DNA of 6,084 bases from the NCBI GenBank assembly GCA_024654105.1, contig JANLID010000066.1:1-6084 (forward strand). Reading direction: 5' to 3'. The position numbers and the translations under genes were made by a program. Positions 1-6,004 of the stretch are shown here, piece by piece; position 1 is the first letter of the stretch; each line of letters begins with the position of its first letter. This DNA is from Gallionella sp. (GTDB lineage: Bacteria > Pseudomonadota > Gammaproteobacteria > Burkholderiales > Gallionellaceae). A model generated the notes under the pieces. That model ran no database searches and was not told the origin of the DNA. It saw only the letters and a program-made list of their open reading frames with translations.

Positions 1-507
1 CTCGAACCCCCCGCCCTGGAATACCTTGACGAGGAAACTGCCACCCGGTTTCATGTGTTCGAGCGCAAATTCCATGGCCAGTTCCGCGAGATGCATGGCA
101 CGCGCTTGATCAGCCGATGCCACGCCGCATATATTGGGGGACATATCGGAAATTACAAGGTCGACCGGTTTTCCTTGCAGAAACTGTTCCAGTTGTTTTA
201 GTACGGTATCGTCACGGAAATCTCCCTGGATAAACTCCACCCCGGCGAGCGGATCGAGCGGCAACAAATCCAGCGCAATCACCTTCCCGTCACGCCCCAC
301 CTTGCCCGCTGCCACCTGCGACCAGCCGCCTGGGGTCGCGCCCAAGTCCACCACCACCATGCCGGGCTTGAGCAAGCGGTCTTTGGCGTCGATCTCCAGC
401 AGTTTATAGGCGGCGCGCGAGCGGTAGCCTTCCTTTTGCGCAAGCTGCACAAAAGGGTCGTTGATATGCTCGCGCATCCACTGTTTGCTGGTTTTGGAAG
501 GCTTCAT
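1..507 (-). CDS. rlmE: RlmE (FtsJ/RrmJ), 23S rRNA U2552 2'-O-ribose methyltransferase, 3' end cut off by the window
   Basis: Cytoplasmic SAM-dependent enzyme that methylates the 2'-OH of U2552 in the A-loop of 23S rRNA late in 50S assembly. The minus-strand frame is open from ATG at 507 to the window edge (169 codons); about 40 C-terminal residues should lie to the left, judging from the 209-aa E. coli protein. Visible landmarks are YRSRAAYKL (28-36), SAM motif I VVDLGATPGGWSQ (52-64), GDFRD (95-99), SDMSPN (120-125) and LVKVFQGGGFE at the end. The catalytic K-D-K-E tetrad is represented by Lys35, Asp121 and Lys161; the final Glu is beyond the edge. An in-frame TAA at 511-513 makes ATG 507 the most upstream possible start. 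No good Shine-Dalgarno sequence precedes it. It diverges from yhbY. In many proteobacteria ftsH follows rlmE; that cannot be seen here. Family assignment is secure. Confidence 0.96.
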   Translation of the reverse strand, partial: MKPSKTSKQWMREHINDPFVQLAQKEGYRSRAAYKLLEIDAKDRLLKPGMVVVDLGATPGGWSQVAAGKVGRDGKVIALDLLPLDPLAGVEFIQGDFRDDTVLKQLEQFLQGKPVDLVISDMSPNICGVASADQARAMHLAELAMEFALEHMKPGGSFLVKVFQGGGFE

Positions 508-511
508 CGTT

Positions 512-537
512 TAGAATTCGCGCATTATTCAAAGAGG
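512..537 (+). promoter_or_regulatory. Possible yhbY -10 box (TAGAAT, 512-517) and ribosome binding site AAAGAGG (531-537)
   Basis: The whole gap between the divergent rlmE and yhbY starts is 35 bp (508-542), so any promoters must overlap the coding ends. TAGAAT at 512-517 is one base from the sigma70 -10 consensus, but no convincing -35 lies 16-18 bp upstream (489-494 reads TGGTTT). AAAGAGG at 531-537, five bases before ATG 543, is a good Shine-Dalgarno sequence and fixes the yhbY start. For rlmE, AATAAT-like strings on the minus strand (524-529) are possible -10 boxes without a clear -35. The ribosome site is firm; the promoter assignment is weak. Confidence 0.4.
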
Positions 538-542
538 CCATT

Positions 543-905
543 ATGTTATCCCTTACCGTATCCGAACGTCTCGCCCTGAAAGGCCGTGCCCATGCCTTGA
601 GCTCAACCGTGATGATAGGTAATGCCGGCTTGACCGAAGCGGTGCTGAAGGAAATTGCGGCGAGCCTGAAAATCCATGAACTCATCAAGATCAAGGTCAT
701 GGCGGAACGGCCGCAACGCGAAGCCATTCTGGCGGAGATATGCACTCAATTAAATGCCGCGCCGGTACAGCACATCGGCAAGATTCTGGTGGTCTATCAA
801 CCTAACCCGGAGGCGCACCAGATCGAAATCAAAAAAATGCCGCGCCACAAGGGCAAAAAACCGCTGACCAAGAAACAATTGGGCAGTAGGGAAAGTAGGA
901 AGTAG
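543..905 (+). CDS. yhbY: YhbY family ribosome-associated RNA-binding protein (CRS1-YhbY/CRM domain)
   Basis: Small basic RNA-binding protein of the CRM domain family; E. coli YhbY (97 aa) associates with pre-50S particles and is thought to help ribosome assembly. The 120-aa product spans the single domain: LKGRAHAL (12-19), the conserved loop IGNAGLTE (25-32), HELIKIKV (45-52) and QHIGKILVVYQP (76-87). These match the E. coli landmarks LKGLAHPL, LGSNGLTE, HELIKVK and QVIGKTLVLYRP. Residues 91-114 form a lysine-rich tail longer than in E. coli. The last residues, GSRESRK, and the TAG stop are encoded by the start of an AGTAGGA heptanucleotide tract, so the native C-terminus may have been replaced or extended by the repeat. 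The start is supported by AAAGAGG five bases upstream. It diverges from rlmE and converges on greA, both also concerned with RNA, but is not in an operon with either. Confidence 0.93.
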   Translation: MLSLTVSERLALKGRAHALSSTVMIGNAGLTEAVLKEIAASLKIHELIKIKVMAERPQREAILAEICTQLNAAPVQHIGKILVVYQPNPEAHQIEIKKMPRHKGKKPLTKKQLGSRESRK

Positions 906-977
906 GAAGTAGGAAGTGGGAAGTGGGGCGGCGCGGCGCGCCTTAGTGGGAAGTGGGCAAACCACTCCCCACTCCCC
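885..977. repeat. Heptanucleotide-repeat element 1 (AGTAGGA/AGTGGGA units, GC-rich core, opposed CACTCCC units)
   Basis: Units on the plus strand: AGTAGGG 885-891, two extra bases, then AGTAGGA 894-900, 901-907, 908-914, AGTGGGA 915-921 and AGTGGGG 922-928. A GC-rich core follows, including the palindrome GGCGCGCC at 935-942. Then comes a single AGTGGGAAGTGG (945-956) and the opposed arm CCACTCCCCACTCCCC (962-977). The element starts inside yhbY, supplies its stop codon, and ends five bases from the greA stop, so it fills the convergent intergenic space completely. It resembles in type, not in sequence, the short tandemly repeated heptanucleotides (STRR) known from filamentous cyanobacteria. 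No coding capacity is apparent. A relative sits at 4709-4796. Confidence 0.85.
945..973. other. Hairpin within repeat element 1, between convergent yhbY and greA
   Basis: AGTGGGAAGTGG (945-956) and CCACTCCCCACT (962-973) form a 12-bp stem with one A/C mismatch and a 5-base GCAAA loop. The upstream units 911-926 are a competing partner for 962-977 (13 of 16 positions). Because it lies between convergent genes it could slow or stop transcription from either side, or protect mRNA 3' ends. It has no T-run on either strand, so it is not a typical intrinsic terminator. Confidence 0.55.
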
Positions 978-981
978 AAGC

Positions 982-1458
982 TCAAAGATACTGAACATTC
1001 ACCACTTCATATTCCCGCACTCCCCCGGGAGCCTGCACCTCGGCGATATCGCCGCTGTACTTGCCGATCAGCGCGCGCGCAATTGGCGAACTGATGGAAA
1101 TCTTGCGCTCCCGGATGTTTGCCTCATCGTCGCCGACGATCTGGTAAGTCACCACATCGCCATTGTTGGTGTCTTCCAGCACCACGGTCGAACCGAATAC
1201 GCACCGACCATCGGCATTAAGGGTCTTGGGATCAATGATCTGCGCACTGCCCAGCTTGCTTTCCAGTTCGACGATGCGGCCCTCGATAAACGACTGTTTC
1301 TCCTTGGCCGCATCATATTCTGCGTTCTCGGACAAATCGCCCTGCGCTCGCGCCTCGGCAATGGCATTGATAACGGTGGGACGTTCTACCGTTTTCAGGC
1401 GATGCAGCTCGTTGCGCATCAATTCCGCGCCGATGACGGTCAATGGGATTTTACTCAT
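982..1458 (-). CDS. greA: GreA, transcript cleavage (elongation) factor
   Basis: GreA enters the secondary channel of RNA polymerase and stimulates cleavage of the 3' end of backtracked RNA, so stalled elongation can resume. The product is 158 aa, the same length as E. coli GreA. Residues 1-75 form the N-terminal coiled coil with the family signature EARAQGDLSENAEYDAAKE (35-53). The two acidic tip residues that help coordinate the catalytic Mg2+ are present as Asp41 and Glu44. The C-terminal FKBP-like domain carries IVGDDEA and ISISSPIARALIGK, and the protein ends in EYEVVNVQYL. It starts 22 nt after the carB stop and has its own GAGGAAG ribosome site, so it is probably the last gene of a carA-carB-greA transcript; I see no separate promoter in the gap, though one could lie inside carB. 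The downstream side runs straight into repeat element 1. Confidence 0.97.
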   Translation of the reverse strand: MSKIPLTVIGAELMRNELHRLKTVERPTVINAIAEARAQGDLSENAEYDAAKEKQSFIEGRIVELESKLGSAQIIDPKTLNADGRCVFGSTVVLEDTNNGDVVTYQIVGDDEANIRERKISISSPIARALIGKYSGDIAEVQAPGGVREYEVVNVQYL

Positions 1459-1465
1459 GCCAATG

Positions 1466-1472
1466 CTTCCTC
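1466..1472 (-). promoter_or_regulatory. greA ribosome binding site GAGGAAG
   Basis: On the minus strand GAGGAAG lies 7 nt before the greA ATG (1458-1456), within the 22-nt carB-greA gap. It is a strong, well-spaced Shine-Dalgarno sequence, in contrast to that of carB. Confidence 0.75.
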
Positions 1473-1480
1473 AAGTTTCG

Positions 1481-4400
1481 TTAAATCAGACGACGGTGCA
1501 GCGACTGCACGTCATACACTTGCAATTCGGTGAGATGCTGCATCCCGACACAGGCGGCACGTGCCCCGGCCAGCGTGGTGTAGTAGGTTACCCGTCCCTG
1601 CAACGCGGCATGGCGGATGGAGTACGAATCACGCATCGCCGAGGGTTTGCTGTCCACGGTATTGATGATGAGGCTGAGCTCGCCGTTCTTGATCATATCG
1701 ACGATGTGCGGGCGGCCTTCGGCAACTTTGTTTACCACCGTTACTGCCACGCCCGCTGCTTCAATGGTTGCCGCCGTACCGCGCGTTGCCAGAATGGTGA
1801 ATCCGAGTTCCCCTAAAGCGCGCGCTACTATCACTGCACCCGGTTTGTCCTCTTCGCGCACGCTGATGAACATCTTGCCGTCTTTGGGCAGTTTCACGCT
1901 GGCCGCCAATTGCGATTTGACGAACGCTTCGGCGAAGGTCTCGCCCACGCCCATCACTTCGCCGGTAGATTTCATCTCGGGGCCGAGGATGGTATCGACC
2001 CCGGGAAACTTGATGAACGGGAACACCGCCTCCTTGACAGAATAGTACGGCGGGATGACTTCCTTGACGATGCCCTGCTGCGCCAATGTCTGTCCGGCCA
2101 TGCAACGTGCGGCGATCTTCGCCAGCGGTACACCGGTGGCCTTGGAAACAAATGGCACGGTGCGCGAGGCGCGCGGATTCACTTCCAGCACATACACGGT
2201 GCCGGACTGAATGGCGAACTGTACGTTCATTAACCCGACTACGTTGAGCGCCTTGGCCATTGTGACCGTTTGGCGGCGCAATTCGTTTTGCATGTCTCCA
2301 GACAAACTGAATGGCGGCAAGGAACAGGCCGAGTCGCCGGAGTGTACGCCGGCCTGCTCGATGTGCTCCATGATGCCGCCGATGATGACATCCTTGCCGT
2401 CCGACACCGCGTCCACGTCCACCTCGATGGCATCGTTGAGGAAGCGATCGAGCAGGATGGGCATATGCTCCGGGTAGGTCTTGGCCATCTGCTCGGCATC
2501 GCGCATATAGCGTTCCAGATCAGCCTGCTCATGGATGATCTCCATCGCCCGCCCGCCCAGCACATTGCTCGGCCGCACTACCAGCGGATAGCCGATTTTG
2601 TCCGCGCCTTCCAGCGCGCCTTTCACCGTCCGTGCGGTACGGTTGGGCGGCTGTTTCAGATTGAGCTGATGCAGCATCTGCTGGAAACGCGCGCGGTCTT
2701 CCGCGCAATCGATCATGTCCGGCGTGGTGCCGATGATCGGCACCCCATTTTTTTCCAGACCATGTGCCAGCTTCAACGGCGTTTGGCCGCCGTATTGCAC
2801 GATCACGCCGATAGGTTTTTCCACCGCCACGACTTCCAGCACGTCTTCCAGCGTCAGCGGTTCGAAATACAGGCGGTCGGAAGTGTCGTAGTCGGTGGAC
2901 ACGGTCTCGGGATTGCAGTTGACCATGATGGTCTCATAGCCGTCCTCGCGCATCGCCAAAGCGGCATGCACGCAGCAGTAGTCGAATTCGATGCCCTGGC
3001 CGATGCGGTTCGGCCCGCCGCCCAGCACCATGATTTTCTTGTTGCCGGTCGGTTGCGCTTCGCACTCTTCCTCGTAGGTCGAATACATGTAGGCGGTGTT
3101 GGTGGCGAATTCGGCGGCGCAGGTATCCACGCGTTTGAATACCGGGCGCACGCCGAGCGCATGGCGGTAGGCGCGCACCGATTCATCATGGATGCCCAAC
3201 AACGCGGCCAGGCGCGCATCGGCGAAACCGCTGCGCTTCAAGGTGCGCAGATGATCCGCGTTCAGGCTTTCCAGCGTGTGGCCTGCCAGTGCCTGTTCCT
3301 GGCGGATCAGGTCTTCAATCTGCACCAAAAACCACGGGTCGATCTTGCTGATGTTGAATACTTCTTCCACGCTCATATTGAGGCGGAAGGCATCGCCCAC
3401 CGCCCAGATACGATCCGGGCCGGGATTGCCGAGTTCGGACACGATGGTCTCACGGTCATTGTATTTGGTGTCCAATCCGTTCACGCCGACTTCCAGGCCG
3501 CGCAGTGCCTTCTGGAATGACTCCTGGAAGGTGCGGCCGATCGCCATTACTTCACCGACTGACTTCATCTGCGTGGTCAGGCGGTCGTTGGCTTGCGGGA
3601 ATTTTTCAAAGGCGAAGCGCGGGATCTTGGTCACCACATAGTCGATGGTCGGTTCGAACGATGCCGGGGTTGCGCCGCCGGTAATGTCGTTCTTCAATTC
3701 GTCCAGCGTGTAGCCCACCGCCAGCTTGGCCGCGACCTTGGCGATCGGGAAGCCGGTAGCCTTGGAAGCCAGCGCCGAGGAGCGCGACACGCGCGGGTTC
3801 ATCTCGATCACCACCATGCGCCCGTCGTCCGGATTGATGGAGAATTGCACGTTGGAACCGCCGGTTTCCACGCCGATCTCGCGCAGCACCGCCAGTGAAG
3901 CGTCGCGCATGATCTGGTATTCCTTGTCGGTCAGCGTTTGCGCCGGCGCGACGGTAATGGAGTCGCCGGTATGCACGCCCATCGGGTCGAGGTTCTCGAT
4001 GGAGCAGATGATGATGCAATTGTCATTGCGGTCACGCACCACTTCCATTTCGTATTCTTTCCAGCCAAGCAGCGATTCTTCAATTAACAGCTCACGCGTG
4101 GGCGAGGCTTCCAGGCCGCGCTCGCAGACCTCCATGAACTCTTCGCGGTTGTAGGCGATGCCGCCACCGCTGCCGCCCATGGTGAAAGACGGCCGGATGA
4201 TGGTCGGATACCCCATCGCCTGCTGCACTTGCAACGCCTCTTCCATGCTGTGCGCGATGGCGGAACGTGCCGAAGCCAGTCCGATGCGCGTCATTGCCTG
4301 TTTGAACTTTTCGCGATCTTCCGCCATGTCGATGGCATCGCGCGATGCGCCGATCATTTCGACGTTGTATTTTTCCAGTACCCCATGCCTGGCCAGGTCG

Positions 4401-4699
4401 AGCGCGCAGTTCAGCGCAGTCTGCCCGCCCATGGTCGGCAGGATCGCATCGGGGCGTTCCTTGGCGATGATCTTCTCCACCACCTGCCAGGAGATCGGCT
4501 CGATATAGGTCGCATCCGCCATGTCCGGGTCGGTCATGATGGTGGCCGGGTTCGAGTTCACCAGGATGACGCGATAGCCTTCTTCACGCAGCGCCTTGCA
4601 GGCCTGCGCGCCGGAATAGTCGAACTCGCACGCCTGCCCGATGACGATGGGGCCGGCGCCGATGATCAGGATGCTTTTAATGTCACTGCGTTTAGGCAT
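1481..4699 (-). CDS. carB: CarB, carbamoyl-phosphate synthetase large subunit
   Basis: The large subunit makes carbamoyl phosphate from bicarbonate, ammonia delivered by CarA, and two ATP; the product feeds pyrimidine and arginine synthesis. Length is 1072 aa against 1073 in E. coli. Domains, by homology: carboxyphosphate ATP-grasp (about 1-400), oligomerisation (401-551), carbamoyl-phosphate ATP-grasp (552-931) and allosteric MGS-like domain (932-1072). Residues corresponding to the metal/ATP ligands are present: Glu215, Glu299, Asn301 and Arg303 in the first half, and Glu759, Glu839 and Asn841 in the second. Glu781 and Glu890 align with the E. coli ornithine-site residues Glu783 and Glu892. 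In the allosteric domain Lys952, Thr972, Thr975, Lys991 and Asn1013 are kept, but the E. coli Thr1017 position is Val1015. The N-terminus MPKRSDIKSI nearly equals E. coli's, so the start is secure although no normally spaced Shine-Dalgarno sequence precedes it. It lies 95 bp after carA and 22 bp before greA. Confidence 0.98.
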   Translation of the reverse strand: MPKRSDIKSILIIGAGPIVIGQACEFDYSGAQACKALREEGYRVILVNSNPATIMTDPDMADATYIEPISWQVVEKIIAKERPDAILPTMGGQTALNCALDLARHGVLEKYNVEMIGASRDAIDMAEDREKFKQAMTRIGLASARSAIAHSMEEALQVQQAMGYPTIIRPSFTMGGSGGGIAYNREEFMEVCERGLEASPTRELLIEESLLGWKEYEMEVVRDRNDNCIIICSIENLDPMGVHTGDSITVAPAQTLTDKEYQIMRDASLAVLREIGVETGGSNVQFSINPDDGRMVVIEMNPRVSRSSALASKATGFPIAKVAAKLAVGYTLDELKNDITGGATPASFEPTIDYVVTKIPRFAFEKFPQANDRLTTQMKSVGEVMAIGRTFQESFQKALRGLEVGVNGLDTKYNDRETIVSELGNPGPDRIWAVGDAFRLNMSVEEVFNISKIDPWFLVQIEDLIRQEQALAGHTLESLNADHLRTLKRSGFADARLAALLGIHDESVRAYRHALGVRPVFKRVDTCAAEFATNTAYMYSTYEEECEAQPTGNKKIMVLGGGPNRIGQGIEFDYCCVHAALAMREDGYETIMVNCNPETVSTDYDTSDRLYFEPLTLEDVLEVVAVEKPIGVIVQYGGQTPLKLAHGLEKNGVPIIGTTPDMIDCAEDRARFQQMLHQLNLKQPPNRTARTVKGALEGADKIGYPLVVRPSNVLGGRAMEIIHEQADLERYMRDAEQMAKTYPEHMPILLDRFLNDAIEVDVDAVSDGKDVIIGGIMEHIEQAGVHSGDSACSLPPFSLSGDMQNELRRQTVTMAKALNVVGLMNVQFAIQSGTVYVLEVNPRASRTVPFVSKATGVPLAKIAARCMAGQTLAQQGIVKEVIPPYYSVKEAVFPFIKFPGVDTILGPEMKSTGEVMGVGETFAEAFVKSQLAASVKLPKDGKMFISVREEDKPGAVIVARALGELGFTILATRGTAATIEAAGVAVTVVNKVAEGRPHIVDMIKNGELSLIINTVDSKPSAMRDSYSIRHAALQGRVTYYTTLAGARAACVGMQHLTELQVYDVQSLHRRLI

Positions 4700-4708
4700 T
4701 TCTCAAAC

Positions 4709-4796
4709 GGGAAGAGGGAAGAGGGAAGAGGGAAGAGGGAAGGGTAAAAACGCCGCACTGCGCTCCACACCCTTCTCCCTTCTCCCTTCTCCCTTC
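4709..4796. repeat. Heptanucleotide-repeat element 2 filling the carA-carB gap (GGGAAGA arm, core, TTCTCCC arm)
   Basis: On the plus strand, 4709-4744 is a pure purine tract with six GGG runs, the first five spaced exactly 7 bases apart (AAGA loops). A 24-base core containing CGCACTGCG follows. The region 4770-4796 is a pure pyrimidine tract with CCC at 4770, 4777, 4784 and 4791. GAAGGGT (4739-4745) pairs perfectly with ACCCTTC (4769-4775). Further out, each heptad pair has one A/C mismatch and one G/T wobble, so a long imperfect hairpin is possible. Both the plus-strand purine arm and, on the minus (mRNA) strand, the complement of 4770-4793 fit the four-tract G-quadruplex pattern G3N4. The outer end overlaps the carA TGA (4795-4797). 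The inner end stops 9 nt before the carB ATG. Confidence 0.88.
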
Positions 4797-5943
4797 ACTT
4801 CCTCTCATTCATCATTCCAATAAATTTATCGAACAAATAATCCGCGTCATGCGGCCCGGGGCTCGCCTCGGGATGTCCCTGGAAGCAGAACGCCGGTTTG
4901 TCGGTCAGCTCGAAACCTTGCAGCGTGCCGTCGAACAGCGAGATGTGGGTGACGCGCGCGTTCTTCGGCAGCGTCGCCGCATCCACCGCGAAGCCGTGGT
5001 TCTGGCTGGTGATCATCACGCGCTTGCTTTGTGTGTCCTGCACCGGATGGTTTGCGCCGCGATGACCGAACTTCATCTTCACCGTCCTGGCGCCCAGCGC
5101 CAGGCCCATCAACTGGTGCCCGAGGCAGATGCCGAACAGCGGCACGCCCGCCGCCAAAAATTGTTGCGTCGCCGCTATCGCGTAATCACATGGCTCGGGG
5201 TCACCGGGTCCGTTGGACAGGAACACACCGTCCGGCTTCATTGCCAGCGCATCCGCAGCCGGGGTCTTCGCCGGCACAACGGTAATACGGCGGCCACGCT
5301 CGGCCAGCTTGCGCAGGATGTTGCGCTTGACGCCGAAGTCGTAGGCCACCACATGCAGGAGCGAGGATTGAGGAGCGGGGATCGAGCTATCCAGTTCGCC
5401 ATAACCATTACCGAGCCGCCATTCCTTCTGCTTCCACTCATAGGGCTTGTCGCAGGAGGCAACTTGCGCCAGGTCCATGCCGGACAGTCCGGCAAATTTG
5501 CGCGCTTCAATGAGCGCCGCATCCACATCTTCGCCGCTGGCGATGCAGCCGTTCTGCGCACCCTTCTCGCGCAGGATGCGCGTCAGCTTGCGCGTGTCGA
5601 TTCCGGCAATCGCCACCACGTTGTTGGCCTTGAGGTAGTCCGGCAGCGATTGCGTGCTGCGGAAGTTGCTCACCGTCAGTGACAGATCACGGATCACCAG
5701 TCCGCTGGCGAATACCTGGCGTGACTCCACGTCTTCGGTATTCACGCCGACGTTGCCGATGTGCGGACAGGTCAGCGTAACGATCTGCTTGCAGTAGGAA
5801 GGGTCGGTGAGAATCTCCTGGTAGCCGGTCATCGAGGTATTGAACACCACCTCACCGGTGCTGCTGCCGGAAGCCCCGATGGCGATGCCCCGAAATACCG
5901 TGCCATCGGCAAGTACGAGAATGGCAGGGTTCGTTTGCGACAC
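4795..5943 (-). CDS. carA: CarA, carbamoyl-phosphate synthetase small (glutaminase) subunit
   Basis: CarA hydrolyses glutamine and channels the ammonia to CarB. From GTG 5943 it is 382 aa, exactly the E. coli length. The N-terminal domain has LADGTVFRG, GEVVFNTSMTGYQEILTDPSY and the IDTRKLTR segment. The class I glutamine amidotransferase domain begins near HVVAYDFGVKRNIL and carries LSNGPGDP, the nucleophile Cys273 in GICLGHQL, and His357/Glu359 in QGHPEAS, completing the triad. I chose GTG 5943 over the in-frame ATG at 5997 for three reasons: GGGAG lies 7 nt upstream of the GTG, homology begins at about residue 7 of that form, and the ATG sits inside the leader hairpin. The linker between the two domains is about 4 residues longer than in E. 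coli and is encoded by a degenerate heptad tract. The C-terminus NERK and the TGA lie at the edge of repeat element 2. It is the first gene of the carA-carB-greA operon. Confidence 0.97.
   Translation of the reverse strand: MSQTNPAILVLADGTVFRGIAIGASGSSTGEVVFNTSMTGYQEILTDPSYCKQIVTLTCPHIGNVGVNTEDVESRQVFASGLVIRDLSLTVSNFRSTQSLPDYLKANNVVAIAGIDTRKLTRILREKGAQNGCIASGEDVDAALIEARKFAGLSGMDLAQVASCDKPYEWKQKEWRLGNGYGELDSSIPAPQSSLLHVVAYDFGVKRNILRKLAERGRRITVVPAKTPAADALAMKPDGVFLSNGPGDPEPCDYAIAATQQFLAAGVPLFGICLGHQLMGLALGARTVKMKFGHRGANHPVQDTQSKRVMITSQNHGFAVDAATLPKNARVTHISLFDGTLQGFELTDKPAFCFQGHPEASPGPHDADYLFDKFIGMMNERK
5359..5386. repeat. Four degenerate heptads inside carA (GAGCGAG/GATTGAG/GAGCGGG/GATCGAG on the plus strand)
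   Basis: Four consecutive 7-base units have positions 1, 2, 5 and 7 invariant (G, A, G, G) and positions 4 and 6 matching in three of four. They encode, on the minus strand, most of the low-complexity linker segment LDSSIPAPQSSLL between the two CarA domains. The tract is 28 bp, and the linker is about four residues longer than in E. coli. It may be a decayed member of the same class of heptad repeats as the intergenic elements, though its unit sequence differs. Confidence 0.5.
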
Positions 5944-5950
5944 CGGAATA

Positions 5951-5955
5951 CTCCC
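5951..5955 (-). promoter_or_regulatory. carA ribosome binding site GGGAG
   Basis: On the minus strand GGGAG is separated by 7 nt (TATTCCG) from GTG 5943. It decides the start codon in favour of GTG over the upstream in-frame ATG. Its GGG is also the end of an 11-nt segment (5953-5963) that can pair with the 5' part of the leader. Confidence 0.75.
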
Positions 5956-5965
5956 AAAGCAGGTT

Positions 5966-6004
5966 ACATAAAGAAGCGGGACGAACCGTGTGTTCATCCC
6001 GCTT
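5966..6004 (-). terminator. Terminator-like hairpin in the carA leader (possible attenuator)
   Basis: On the minus strand AAGCGGGATGAAC (6004-5992) and GTTCGTCCCGCTT (5986-5974) form a 13-bp stem with a single T/G wobble and a 5-base loop, ACACG. CTTTATGT follows immediately (5973-5966). Counting the closing A-T pairs as part of the tract, the T-rich tail reads TTCTTTATGT, which is the look of a moderate intrinsic terminator. It lies between the predicted transcription start (near 6011) and carA, so it would act inside the leader rather than on an upstream gene, unless transcripts also enter from upstream. Alternatives are a 5' mRNA stabiliser or a terminator for read-through from beyond 6084. 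Confidence 0.65.

Noticed and set aside
885..977. CRISPR array
   Set aside because: Units are 7 bp with no unique spacers; this is a simple heptanucleotide tandem repeat.
906..981. Intrinsic terminator for yhbY and greA
   Set aside because: The hairpin at 945-973 has no T-run following it on either strand, so I list it only as a hairpin.
2270..3520. 416-codon open frame on the plus strand antisense to carB
   Set aside because: It lies wholly inside the clear carB gene; its His/Ala/Arg-rich composition is what codon bias of a GC-rich gene produces on the opposite strand. No family motif or ribosome site is evident.
4746..4768. Intrinsic terminator between carA and carB (GC-rich core followed by TTTTT on the minus strand)
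   Set aside because: The GC-rich stretch before the five Ts forms at best a 3-bp stem, too weak, and carB must be transcribed through it.
4849..5682. 277-codon plus-strand open frame antisense to carA
   Set aside because: It is a shadow of carA, with arginine-rich low-information sequence and no recognisable domain.
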